Shown here in pieces: positions 1 to 11,583 of a stretch of 64,000 nt of DNA. Origin of the DNA: Rhodamnia argentea (lineage: Eukaryota; Streptophyta; Magnoliopsida; Myrtales; Myrtaceae). Numbering within the stretch: position 1 is the first letter of the stretch; every line of letters begins with the position of its first letter. The translations under genes and the position numbers were made by a program. The stretch is taken from NCBI RefSeq assembly GCF_020921035.1, contig NC_063157.1:14767777-14831776 (forward strand). Direction: 5' to 3'. The notes under the pieces are model-generated. The model did no database searches, was not told where the DNA came from, and saw only the letters and a program-made list of their open reading frames with translations.

Positions 1-540
1 AAAAAAAGTTTGTAAGCCAACGCAATTGGGTCTGCGATCCCGATCTCTTTGCTGCAAGTGGGCCAGGGAAATTTCTAGGTTTGTGGGCCGGCGTAAGGAA
101 AACCGATGGTTGGTGAGTTGGGCTTTGGTGGCTTTGCTCTCTAGGAAACAAAAAAAGGGCCCAGTAGTCCTTTTTTTTTTTTTTTTTTTTTTGCCTGAGC
201 TGGTGCCAAAGGCCTACAAAGCTGGTGGAGGAAAGGGCCTATTAGTAGGGCGGGCTGCTCTCGCGTGGATGTAGTGACTAGCAGCGCAACACACAACACG
301 GGTCGGGACTTCTACACCAAAGACTTCGCAGCCCCACGTACATTTGGGCTAGGGTTTCCAAAATTCATCATTCGATCACCGCCCTCCACTCGGCCGGTTA
401 GTTTCTTCGATAATTATGCTCAAATTTCCCACTTCTCATCGCATGAGTTGGCTTTCCAATCTGTTTCGCCTGTTTCTTGTTTATTTAGAACTATTTATGG
501 GGATGTTACAGTTACAAAGCCATTTTAAAGCCATTAGAAA
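1..540. other. Intergenic or possible 5'-UTR-like sequence
   Basis: No recognisable protein is encoded. There is a 22-base T run near 171-192. The stretch around 350-360 (gggctagggtttcc) resembles the start of many plant 5'UTRs, so a truncated gene start is possible, but the following sequence is interrupted by a transposable element at 541. Nothing firmer can be supported. Confidence 0.3.
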
Positions 541-1263
541 TAGGGGTGAGCAAACCGGACCGGATCGGTCGAGTTGATTCGGTCCTTGAGGGGGGCGATT
601 CGGTTCTAATAAATGGGACTGGTGACCCCGTGGTCCGGTCCTCGGTTCTATGGTGGATGGGACCGGATCGAACCGCCTAGCCCGGACCGCCCAAAAAATG
701 TATATCTACAATTATAAAAAAAAAAAGACTTTTAAAGAATTAGTTAACCTAATTTTTTCATCTTCTACTCAACACTCACTCATCTCCTCTCGCTCGACAC
801 TCACGTCTCACCTTCGCAACACAACTCTACTCGACACTCGCTCCTCTTGCTTTCGCCTCTCCGCTCGCTCCTCTAGCGGTTCCGCCTATCGCTCGTCTAC
901 GTCGTCACTCTTCTCACGTCTCAAGGAGAATGATTCGGGAGCATAATATATGTTTTAGTTGTTTTAAGTGTTTTTCTTCCTAATTTATTCTTTTCTCGTT
1001 ATTTTAGGATTATAACCACTAATGTGATGGTTGTACAGTGGTCATGTGTATGTTTTATTAGGTTCGATGGTTGAGATTGAAAGTTGTTAGTTTAGATCCA
1101 AGGGTTAGATTTCTATATGCAAGCGGTGTTAGCGATCCCACTAGGACCAAACCGGACCGCGGTTCTGGTCCGATCCTCGGTCTCGAAGATTTGGGGCCGG
1201 TACTACGGCTCCGATCCCCAATTCCATACCAAGATCGGATCAGCCTAGACCATGTACAACCTA
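541..1263. mobile_element. Non-autonomous hAT element, 723 bp
   Basis: The left end reads TAGGGGTGAGCAAACC, the terminus typical of plant hAT elements and nearly the same as the inner hAT at 27477. The 8-bp sequence ATTAGAAA flanks it exactly on both sides (533-540 and 1264-1271), as expected for an hAT target-site duplication. Subterminal repeats of the GGACCGG/GGTCCG type occur at both ends (about 555-690 and 1140-1250). The right terminus has decayed: only TAGG matches when read inward. No transposase is encoded, so it must have moved in trans. Confidence 0.75.
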
Positions 1264-2194
1264 ATTAGAAAGCTCATTACACAATCGTAGCATAACCATT
1301 ACGAAATGATGGCTTTCACAACGGTCATAACTACTACCAAAGTCGTTACTTTCGAATATTTCAAAACTGCTGAAATATCCAACAATCCCCCACATATTTG
1401 AAAATGTTTTAGAAAGCAAAAAAAAAAAAGAATGATGGTGTGTTATTACAGTGTAATGCATAGAAACATGTGCATGTTAAGCTATGAACCAACCCTAAAA
1501 AGAATAAAATATAATTTACGAAATTATTGGTAAAGTTTGAAACTTCTATGAACTAATAATTTCTTTTTGTGAATTATAATTTTCACCAATCACATTACAG
1601 TCCCACGAACTTTTTTTTTTCAATGTGGTTTATCGCAAATAGGTCATGCGCTTACTTGGTTTATTCATAATTATTCTAGAGATTTTAGCCGAAATTCTCA
1701 TAGGAGCAGCCTCATTCCACACATATATAGGTGATTCATAAAGTGTATTCAATAGTTTAACACATCACCAATAATGGCTATGAAAGTCATTAAGAGCTTA
1801 GCTCAACCTCTTTTCCATTGTAGTCTTGCCCTATTTTCACCTTAGGAGGGAAAATAATTTTTTGAATAGTGCATGACTAGATTAACAAGTGAATTATTAT
1901 TACCCATATGAACCGAATTCATGACCATCACTATTGATTTTCTTCAATTGGCTTAAGTCTCATTTCCCTTGATGTATAGTCGGGGGATCAACTAAAATCA
2001 CTTTTGACGTTACATAATCGATGACATAATTACAACATAAAAATAATTGCTTTACCATTTCTCATCTCAAAGGGTCTCGTTTAACCATTGAAAGTTTCAT
2101 TCTTTGCAATGGCTATTGCCACTTGGCAATCAAATTCCATAAACACAAAAGGTATCGTTTCGTTCACGAAGGAAATATACCATGAAGTTTCCTA
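1264..2194. other. AT-rich intergenic sequence, no gene seen
   Basis: I see no coding region. Part of it may belong to the degenerate Copia element that follows, because the protease-coding fragment ends here without a recognisable continuation into integrase. Confidence 0.3.
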
Positions 2195-2680
2195 ACTACT
2201 CAGCCTCATTTTTAAATGTGAGTTTGCCAAGAATTTTCCCTTTCCCAAGAACTTGAACAATGCTTAAATTACCCTAATAAATATTTTCTTCTCATTCCCC
2301 TACTAAGAGTGTAGAAGGATAAAACAAGAGTGTAGAAGGATAAAACATCATGATTTTATATATATGACAGGTAGCACCTGAGTCTACCACCCATTCTTTT
2401 GCACTGGCCACAAAGTTTGCTTCGGAAATGGCTATCGTAATTACGTCATCAAAATCATCAGCTTCAACCAAATCATCTTTTGGTTTAACAGGATTGTCAC
2501 TTCCCCCACAATTTTGTTTGTTGGATTTCCAAGTTATAGCACTTCCACACGTATCCATTAGCGGATTTTCTCATCTAAATCTTAAATGCAGTTGGCATCA
2601 ATGTATCTTTCCATATAGAGAGAAATCCACTACATAAAATGTTGTAACTTTGACAATTAATGCTCTGATCTCATTAGATA
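2195..2680 (-). mobile_element. Ty1/Copia retrotransposon fragment (gag end and protease)
   Basis: Read on the minus strand, the sequence encodes a charged linker followed by EWVVDSGATCHI, the aspartic protease motif of plant Copia polyproteins. A frame-shifted continuation around 2200-2290 (VQVLGKGKILGKL) corresponds to the usual segment after the protease. A 20-bp unit (tttatccttctacactcttg) is duplicated just after the protease motif, probably a late lesion. At about 2662-2673 the minus strand reads gagatcagagc, close to the initiator-Met primer-binding site TGGTATCAGAGC. Integrase and reverse transcriptase are absent, so this is a dead, internally deleted copy. Confidence 0.7.
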
Positions 2681-3306
2681 TGCTGCAATAATAGTTGCAC
2701 TGCAACGGACACATAGAAAGAAGGTAAAATCTCCTTACGACTTGATTTAACAGACAGCAAAGAAGCTATGACCCAATATAGGCCACCTCTGGAATATTTC
2801 TCACACATATTAGAAACCTCAAGGCAAAAGAATTTCAAAAAAATTCTAACAAACGCTATTAAAAAAATATGCACATTAATAGTCACGATTTGCTGTGGCC
2901 AACACATCTGAACTACTCTAATCAGGCCTTGAGCTGGGATATAAAACCGTAAGATGTGCATCTCAAAGGAGGGCGCTTTTATGGCTAGCATTGCGACAAG
3001 TGGCAATCAAGACAAAATTATGCAACCCAGACAAAAGAAATTACAAAGAAAGGGGCCAGAATTAAGTTAATATGAAAACAAAGATACTCATACAGATGCT
3101 AGGATATCGAGAAAGAAAGGAAGAAAAAAGTAATGCTACATGCATGTGTTTTGGATTTGTGACTACATATCTAATTCAAGAGAGTGCTCAAACCATCTAT
3201 TCACCGATAGACATGGCTTTAAGACCAACTGATAAAGCCAATATCCGCTATTAAATAGGACTGTTCCTATTACCTTATAAAGAATAATCAGCGTAAGAGG
3301 AAAATT
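2681..3306. other. Intergenic, no gene supported
   Basis: No protein family or RNA is recognisable on either strand. If the primer-binding-site-like sequence at 2662-2673 is genuine, the left part may be relic LTR. Confidence 0.3.
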
Positions 3307-3898
3307 GGCAAAAGAACATCTAAAGTGCCAATATTTATGTACGGCGCTCACTTTGGTGCCAATATTTTTTTTTTATCACTTAACTACCAAATCGGAGAAA
3401 AAACGATCATTTAAGTGACAATTTCAGCTAAAGATTGCACGTGGTATGTTTTATTTTAATATTACATGGCAATTTTTAAAAAAATAATAATAACCCACGT
3501 GGCATCTACTTTGGACTCCATGTGGCATCCACGTTGACTGTTCAACTTTAAAATAGTTAATTTTTTAAAAAATTAAAATTAAACCGAAAAATAACTTAAA
3601 AAGTAAAAAAAATCAAAAAATGGGGAAGCAGAAGTTGCAATAGCGAGGGTTGATCCCTCGCCGCTGCAACTGCTTCCCATCTTTGTTTTTTTTATTTTTT
3701 ATTTTTTTAATATTATGTGGATTTTTTATTGATTTTTAATTTATTTTTTTCTAACTAAGATCCTCCAGCGAGTCACGTAAATACGACACGAGATTCCTGC
3801 GAAAGTTACTGGAGTTGATCCTGAAATAACTGTTTTTAAAAAAAATTGACACTTAAGTAATCCAAAAATAATATTAGCACTTCAAGTATCCTTTTGCC
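3307..3898. mobile_element. Palindromic non-autonomous TIR element (Mutator-like)
   Basis: The left arm starts GGCAAAAGAACATCTAAAGT and the right arm, reverse-complemented, starts GGCAAAAGGATACTTGAAGT, so long imperfect terminal inverted repeats are present. The pairing continues inward through 'cacttaagtg'-type motifs. The centre (about 3621-3680) is itself a hairpin: GGGAAGCAG...GCGAGGG pairs with CCCTCGC...CTGCTTCCC. Flanks GAGGAAAAT and GATGAAAAC may be a decayed 9-bp target duplication. No coding capacity. Confidence 0.6.
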
Positions 3899-6800
3899 GA
3901 TGAAAACATCCTTGAGACTCAATCGTATGCAAATTCGTAAGCTCTAACATGAGGCCAAAGCTACTCAATTTCAATGGCATACACTGGCTCAATCGAGCAC
4001 ACATATATCGGTATTATCTTGTAAGAAGATTGGGTCTAAATTGAACTCAAATATCATCACATGTAATTGTATATAGCATTGAATCTCTTCAGCAACTATC
4101 CAAAGCTAATGTATACAAACACAGCGAATGGACAGAAATTCTTGTTATTGACTTCCAGCATGGCCACATCACAAGAAAAATCAATTTTCCTTTTCTCTCT
4201 TTCTAAGCAGCCACACAGAATCACAATGTTGATTTAAAGATTTATCTTAAGTACGTAATTGAAAAAAAGTTTACGCATTTTCCATAAAGACAATAGAACC
4301 ACAAATCCAGTAAATATGCTTGATTCCATCAATCAAATTCAAAGGGAAACACACGCAACAAGAATTCACCGGGAACTTGCTTACAACATGTCAAATTTCA
4401 AAATTACAATGAAAGGATCACGAACTATGTGTGTGTTCATCGACTCATTGACTTCAGGTGCCTCAACAATAACTAGAAAAGCTTGACCTCGTACGTTAAT
4501 GGCGGATTTTACCCATTACCACCATTGGAGGGAAATAAATCACTTACCTGAATCAGTAATATCGCTATCCGACGAATCACCTACTCCTCCCCGTTGATGA
4601 CCTTTCTTCCGTTGCTCTCCATCAGTTTCTTGTTTGCATTACGGTGCAAACAACTACCAAAGCTCGCCCATGGTTTTTCTTGAGAAGAGACATAGATGCA
4701 TATAATAAAAACAAGGTAGCAAAGAAAAAATATACACAAAATTGATTCTAAAATTCATTTAGAACAGAAACCACCTGATTATCGGAAATCTTAATTATAC
4801 TTAAGATTGTGGGAGAAATATTAGCTACTATGAAAAATAAGAATCATTGAAAATCCGTAGCAAAAGATGAAAATGTAGGATCAAAATGTCTAAGGCGTGC
4901 AAACATTATCCTTAATGATAATTTCGCCTCTCGGAGTACGAAACTTGGTACAATGGGCTCTAGAGGCTACTTCCAAGATACAGCAGACCTTCGTTTTTAC
5001 TCTGCACAGAATAATAGAATGAACAACGACAACGTTATGTGTATAACCTTAGCAATGAAGATATTTGAAGGAAAGGAAAATTCTCTTTCTATTTCGATGT
5101 GTCTCTTTTTAGAATTGTAGCTTGAATTTTTTCGTCAAAGGAAAGAGAGAGCCATTAAGAAACCCATTAATTCAATTGATAATTATAAAAAAAAAAAAAA
5201 TGTGACCCATATGAATGATGAAGAGTTTATCAAACGTTACAAAACCTTTATAAAGTAATTATAAAGCCGTTAATTAGGGGCTCTTGATACATGCTAACCG
5301 GGCTAAGGATACTTGGCAATCTTCATGAACATTAATGTTGAACCGCTATATTTGAAAAAAAAAAAAATCTCTATGCATCTTTACATCCTATCCAATAAGT
5401 GTCCGGCTTTTCCTGCTTAATTATCCTATACATGTAAATTTGTTGCTGTTGAAGCATATCGGTCGCTCTATTTGATTAGTACTTAGATAATCAATCTGTT
5501 TGTTTTTACAACACATAATTACAGAGAGAGAGCGGTGTCCCCGCACGGATCAATGGAACGAATAAATTTAGAAAAGCCAATTAAGGCTCCATTTGTTTTG
5601 CAAAAATATGACATTTTTGAAAAATATTTCCCAAGAAGTCATTTTCCAGTATTTGGTTAAGAAATGAACAGAAAATTTTTCCGTCGTTTGGTAAGAAAAA
5701 CCTAATTTGATTTACTGCGTCATCGTTTGGCTAAAAATTGCTAATATGGACATCGACCATCCTACATGGTATGGCTAGTGTTAACGTGAACAATTTTTGT
5801 AACTTTTAAAAAAAATCAATTTTTAAGTAATTTTTTTATATAATTTTTAACTAAATTTATTTATATATTTTCTTTTCTTTCTTTTTCTTTTTCCTTCTCC
5901 CTTCACTGCAATTGGACACATGCGAGCTCCAGATCGCTGGATCCCGACAAGGCTAGGTGAGCTCAGGTTCGCCGACCTGTGGCGAACCTCAAGCCTCGAT
6001 CCACAGCTCATTGGCCTCTGGCGAGCTTGAGCTCGTCCGGATCTAGGCGATCCTCAAGCTCTCCAGCCTCTAACAAGTTATTAATTATGGGATCGGATTT
6101 TGGTCATTATTATCGTTTTTACCTGATCTCCTTTTTTTTTGGCGCGGGGGGTGGGGGGTTCAAAACCTGATCTCCTAATTGAGGCATTAATTATGGGATC
6201 GGATTCTGTTCAATATCGACGTGCATGATGGAGCAAGCATATCATCCATACCCCCTTCATTTGTTTTTGGCCATATTTGGAAGGAAATCTAGTTTGGGCT
6301 TATTCAAAAGCCAATAATTCCCTGCAATAATTACTTTGAAGAATATACGCCAAATATTTCCATTTGTGCTGATCATAGCTTGAAAAAAATTCTGCTTAAA
6401 CAATTTTCTTTGAAAGAAACTTGTTATTGAAATTCGTTCTAGAAATTTCTTCAATGAGTTCTATTGAAATACAATAAAAATTCCAAAACAAAAAATGTTG
6501 ACCCATCATAGGCTCTCCTTCATGCAATGCCAAATTTAATTCATTCAATTATTCTTCAGTTGTGTTGTAAAAAAAGAATTGCATGGGTCATAATCACGAC
6601 ATTTTTGTGAAATTCACTCTGCCAATAAGTCAATAATATCAGCTCGATATCCAACAAGGCATAGCTCAGCTAGTGCACATATGGTACATAATTTGGCTCC
6701 GGGAATGAGAGAGTGTAGCCCCATAATTAGGCATGTATTACCAAGCTATAAAATCTGCGAATCGAAATTGCATAAATGGTAATGCAATAACACTTGGATC

Positions 6801-7129
6801 TTGTCATTAGTAATTTAAAACAGTCGCACTTTTAACCTTTCTTCTCAAACGTTCTTCTCATCACAAGAGTACTCGCCCTAGTCTCTGTGTCAAGGCAAAA
6901 AGAGTTCCGCCTGCAGCAACTCTGATCATTTTCTGACCGAGGTACTTCACTCTTTGGACTGTCATATTTAAGATGTGAAATATCTGGAGCATGCCAACTT
7001 GTACATGTGTGCGCATATGTGCATGCTTCTATAGAGACCGAACCTTTAAAAGCTTTGGCATTCATTAGATGGTCTTGGGATTGGTCTAATTAAGGTTTCA
7101 ATATTTGTATGTGTGCGCGCGGGATTTTT

Positions 7130-7166
<37 letters not shown>

Positions 7167-7766
7167 TGGTAGGCTGTTGTTGTTCTTATTCCTCAAGTAG
7201 ATCTTCGAGTTCTGTTTGAAATTCCATAAATGTCGGTAAAGTTTTTATTTTTTGGTGATTGACAGTGTACTTCAAGCTCGAGGTGACAAAACGGTGACCT
7301 TGCTTTTGCTCGCAAGACTTCTGGGTGATAAAAATGGTAGTGATCTTTGAACTCTCAGTGAAGCTTTTCTCTTACGAATTTACTCTCAAGTTTTATTAAT
7401 TTGCTGTTATGAGTGGTTGGTGTTGAGAGATTTCCATAGAGATAGAAGCAAGATTTTGAAGCAGGATGCTCATGATATGTAGTTAATATAGTTACGTGAA
7501 ATATATCTGCATAAACCAAATATTTGAATTGTCTCGTGACACGTAACCTTACTATTACACCGTTGCATTGCATGACATGCACCTTGTCCATGAACAATTA
7601 TATCCATAACTATAATTAATGATGTCGGTTCACTGCAAACTTACTGGAAGTTTAGTGTACTGGGGTTATCTCGTTACTTGACTTGAGTGTAGAACACTGT
7701 AATTTGAACCAAGTCGTAACCGTAAAAAGAAGATCCCGAACAATTGGTTTTCCATATTTTCATATG
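3899..7766. other. Long AT-rich intergenic stretch
   Basis: No gene is confidently recognised in 3.9 kb. A possible short minus-strand exon at about 4551-4630 is discussed under findings. Sequence at 5587-5720 (ggctccatttgttttgc... ) resembles the terminus of a dispersed plant TIR repeat, but its partner end was not located. A run of about 34 T residues lies near 7132-7165. Confidence 0.35.
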
Positions 7767-8052
7767 GGCTAAAGTACACTACAAGTGCCAAAACTTGTGT
7801 ATCGCGCTCACTTTAGTGCCAAAACTTTTAAAACGATCACTTAAGTGTCAATTTTTTTAAAAAAACGTTTACTTTAGTGCCAACTCCGATTTGAACGGAT
7901 GTGACTTGCCGGAAATCCGATGTGGCCTATTTTTTATTAATATTTGAACTGGCATGGCTCGCCGGAGTTGACACTGAAGTAAGCATTTCTAAAAAAATTG
8001 GCACTTAAATGCTCATTTTGAAAGTTTTAGTACTTGTAGTATACTTAAGCCT
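7767..8052. mobile_element. Short Mutator-like TIR element, about 286 bp
   Basis: The left arm GGCTAAAGTACACTACAAGT pairs with the reverse complement of the right arm (GGCTTAAGTATACTACAAGT). Inner segments repeat the same 'agtgccaa' and 'cacttaagtg' blocks seen in the element at 3307-3898, so the two belong to one family. Flanks TTTCATATG (7758-7766) and TTTCAGATG (8053-8061) form a 9-bp target duplication with one mismatch, the length typical of Mutator-like insertions. No protein is encoded. Confidence 0.65.
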
Positions 8053-9848
8053 TTTCAGATGTGAAGAGGAACCGATGACACCCACTACGAAACTAGATTT
8101 TAAGATTCCTCTTGAAGGCTTATGAGATTTTATTCAGCTCATTTATCTTCTCTGTTGTACTCCGATTAAAAAAAAAAGGGTCTGCTGATGTATGTCCAGG
8201 AAGAAAACATAGAGCCTTGATTTTTATTTTTATTTTTTGGGGGGTAGATAGAGCCTTGATTACATTAGTATGTTTCGTGCATACTCTAGGATGACTAGGG
8301 TAGACCAACGTTCGACAGGGTTAAACAAGACAATAGTTGTAGTGGGATAAACGCACTGAATTTCTTTTCCACTTAAGTTCCATGAAAGGACTCGGATGTA
8401 TGGTGCTTCCAGTTATAAGATCAAACCTGATTGTCTTGTCTATGAATGTACATCTCTCCATGAAGTATCAGTGGTGACTGTAATCTCATTGTCGAGAGTA
8501 TGCTGTTACCTTTGTTAAACAAGTTTGAAGAACACCCTCTACGAAGCCTTGGGGTCTATCAAAACCTAGAAACTAGGAGAATGGGAAGAATGTAGAAACA
8601 TAAAGACTGAGATTATAGAGAGAATACTTGTCTAAACTCAAATGCTCAAGCTTTAGTAGAGTTTCGTCGTGATCTATATTTGCTGTACTACAGCTGTCTA
8701 AATTCATTTCGAAGTAGACGGTGCAGTACCCGTAAGTCATAAATATCGTTTTTTTAAAAGACGTACACTTGCTTCGTTTTTGCATGTTGATTGTCATATA
8801 TTCTGCTCAAATCGAATAATGGATTTGGTTGATACAATGATTCTGTTATGCCATTCTTTGACGTGCTGAATTAGTGACAGGCATGCATCTGATATTGCAT
8901 ACAGGTATTTATCTTCGTACCTGTGCTTTCTTTTTTGCATACAAGCTTGGAAAGATATGTAATAAGGGTTTTGCTAACGGTTTCATTAGGAATCTTAACA
9001 TGTCAAATTTGGTCCTATTGTCAGCACTTCACTAGTTTCAAGTTTCCTGTACATAGTTCGCTTAATCAGGGACCTAAAACATTTGTTAACAAGTCGCGGT
9101 ATCTTGTGCCATGTTTCAGAGAGCTTAAAGAGATAAAATTCTCCTGCCATCTCACAGATGGTATTCATATCCATTATGGAAGCCCATTGATGATGAGTTA
9201 ACTAAAACAAAAACTGGCAGATCATCTTACATTTCAGTTTTTCTCCCATATGATCTTGGTCATGGTTTCAGAAGAAGACGGTGGATTTTCAAGAAAATAT
9301 TTATTAGGTTCTTCAACACAAAATAAACCTTCAGCTTCAACATCAGCCCCGCAGTGCAATTGGAAAGAACAAAGTGCTCATTAGAAAATCAATAAGCTAT
9401 CCCAGAGAAAACAAAGATCTCACTTCAAAAACAATGTCTTCATATCACGTCCTTAATCACCACAATGCATGTACGTATAAAGCTTGTAAATTCCCATGTT
9501 AATGTGCTGTAGCTAGTGGAGTTTTTGTGCTATGGTGGTCTATATGAGTATTAATTATCAAGGACTGTATGTGTCTTCATTTATGCGGACCGTCCGGCTA
9601 ATTTGATTATACTACCATAAGCGACATTTTGTTCTGTGAAATTGCTATAGTTGCCCTTACACTATCATGAGGGCCTTATGTCAATGCGGCAATTTACAGC
9701 CAATGCATGAGTTAATGTTTTTCATTCTGCTAGGTAAAGCATACTTTTTTCGCTTGCAGTACTCCTTTTACTTTAAAGATACTTAGATTCTATCCATGTC
9801 AATTAGTCAGCTGTTCCCACTAAATAAAATGATTCATTTATTTTCTAG
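8053..9848. other. Upstream region or intron of the TDBD gene
   Basis: No exon could be assigned. The coding exon that begins at 9849 starts right after a good acceptor (ttttctag) and in phase 0, so the 5' exons of that gene should lie in this interval or further left. I could not recognise them. Confidence 0.35.
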
Positions 9849-11583
9849 ACCTTTGGACGCGAATTTTTTCGAACGACAAAGGACGATGAATGCAGCAAAT
9901 ATGCTGGACTGAGCTATTATACTCCCAGAACATATGATCCGATGCGTGTCTATCCATGGTTAACAGATGTAACTCGTCCCGGAATGTCAAGCAACAAGAG
10001 ACGAGCAGTTGAAGCTGCAATCAACAGGCCAGATTTTATGCGGTGGAGTGCTTATACATCGGACAAAGCCTCCAGTTATCCGTTAATTCCAGACCAAGTT
10101 CAAGGTGAACTTGTATCGAGGCCCTCGCAGTTTCTGTGCATGGCTGATTCGTCACTTGGCGCCGGTGGTATGAGTGCGGGAAGGAAGGATTTCAAGAATG
10201 CACATCAAGGGGATGCCTCAGCACATTCTCACAATCTTCACGAAACCCTAAAGGCAAAAGTCAATCACGTTCAAGATTTTGAAAATGCGGTGTCTGCGCT
10301 GGTAAGCAACAATTTGAGAAAGGCCGATGAAGGAAGATTGTTGAGGAGTACTGATCGTAACAAGTACTATGGCAGCTTCTTGTCTTTGGGCCTTCCACCT
10401 CAGATTAAGGATGGGAGTGACACACCGATGGATGTGATTCGCAATGAAGGATTGGACCTGCGTCTCACCTTAGGTCACAATTACGAGGAGAACATTGCTC
10501 CTGACAGAGCTGATGAAGGACCTAAACATGCATCTGGCATGGCCATTGCTGATAACCGGGCGATTGTAGACTATACAAACTATGCTCATTTGTCAAGAGT
10601 AACTAACCAGTTGAGCACTATCGAGCTGAATGCTCATCGGAATAAAATACCGGTGTATGTGATTCGCAACGGTGTATGCAAACCGCATCGAACCTTAGAT
10701 TGCAACTATAAGCACAAAGGAAATGCTGCCGTTTTTGGAGGAGTTAAGGTCACTGCCAACTATGAGGCAATGGTAGATTATCATAACTCTGCTCAATCTT
10801 CAGGGGCAACTAGTCGGGTCGGCACAGTTGAGCCAAATGCTCATCGTTCTCCAGAAAGCAATTCGAATCCGGCAGACAATGCTAAAACACATGAAACTTT
10901 CAGGAGAGAGTTGCCAAATACGATCGGTGGGCGTCACCCTAATGTAAACCTGTCATCTGTCCATAGTCTATTTTCGACTGGAATATTTGATGGTGCTCCG
11001 GTGAAGTACATTTTGAGAAGGCGCAATGTGAGTTCTTTCTAGTATAGTTGTTTATCAAGTCTCTTTAAAGATTTGTTTATTCTTAGATTTTATGGCTCTT
11101 TATTCGACACTTGACATACGGAGTTCCACAGATAATTCTTCATGGAGTTATCAAAGGACCAAAGATTCTTTGTAGCTGCAGAGAATGCAATAACTCTGAA
11201 GTAAGCAACTGATTGTACTTTGATTTTTTTCTTTTGCCTGTTTGGTCCTGGAGAGATGTAAGGGGGAAAAACAGAAGAGGACCGGATGAATAGATGTTTC
11301 GTAAAGTAAGTCATCTTTTTTATACTGACCGTCGCGGTACGTTACTCCCTACAAATTTGAGCTCCATGCTGGAGGAAGGACAAAGCATCCGAATGCATGC
11401 ATTTACTTTGAGAATGGCAAGACCGTCCATGGAGTTTTTCAGCAGCTGAGGGACACACCGGAGCATATGCTTTTTGATGCAATTCCTAGAATCGCCGGTT
11501 CTGCTGTTAGTCGGCTACACCTTCACCTTTGGAAAGGTCATTCTAATCTCCAACTCCTCTCCAGCGCCCCATCCCTTGATTAA
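9849..11583 (+). CDS. TDBD (Tify-domain-binding) domain protein, 5' exons unresolved
   Basis: Three exons are visible. The first (9849 to about 11032) follows acceptor ttttctag, encodes a low-complexity N-terminal part, and ends at donor GTGAGT in phase 0 after FDGAPVKYILRRRN. The second (about 11131-11200) encodes a Cys-rich piece with CSCRECNNSE between a good acceptor (ttccacag) and donor GTAAGC. The third carries FELHAGGRTKHPN, IYFENGKTVHGV and a TPE-MLFD segment, reaching a stop at 11581-11583. Together these match the TDBD domain of plant nuclear proteins, where 'GxPVKY', CxC-C and 'HAG-TKHPN-YFENG' occur in this order. The family is linked to transcriptional regulation through Tify proteins. 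The third exon lacks an AG just before its expected start at 11341. It may splice at TTTGAG (about 11355-11360) instead, in frame but losing seven residues, or the gene may be damaged. The C-terminal tail after LHLWK also departs from the family. Confidence 0.65.

Noticed and set aside
2674..3006. 110-codon minus-strand frame
   Set aside because: No family resemblance; sits beside a dead Copia fragment and may be relic LTR.
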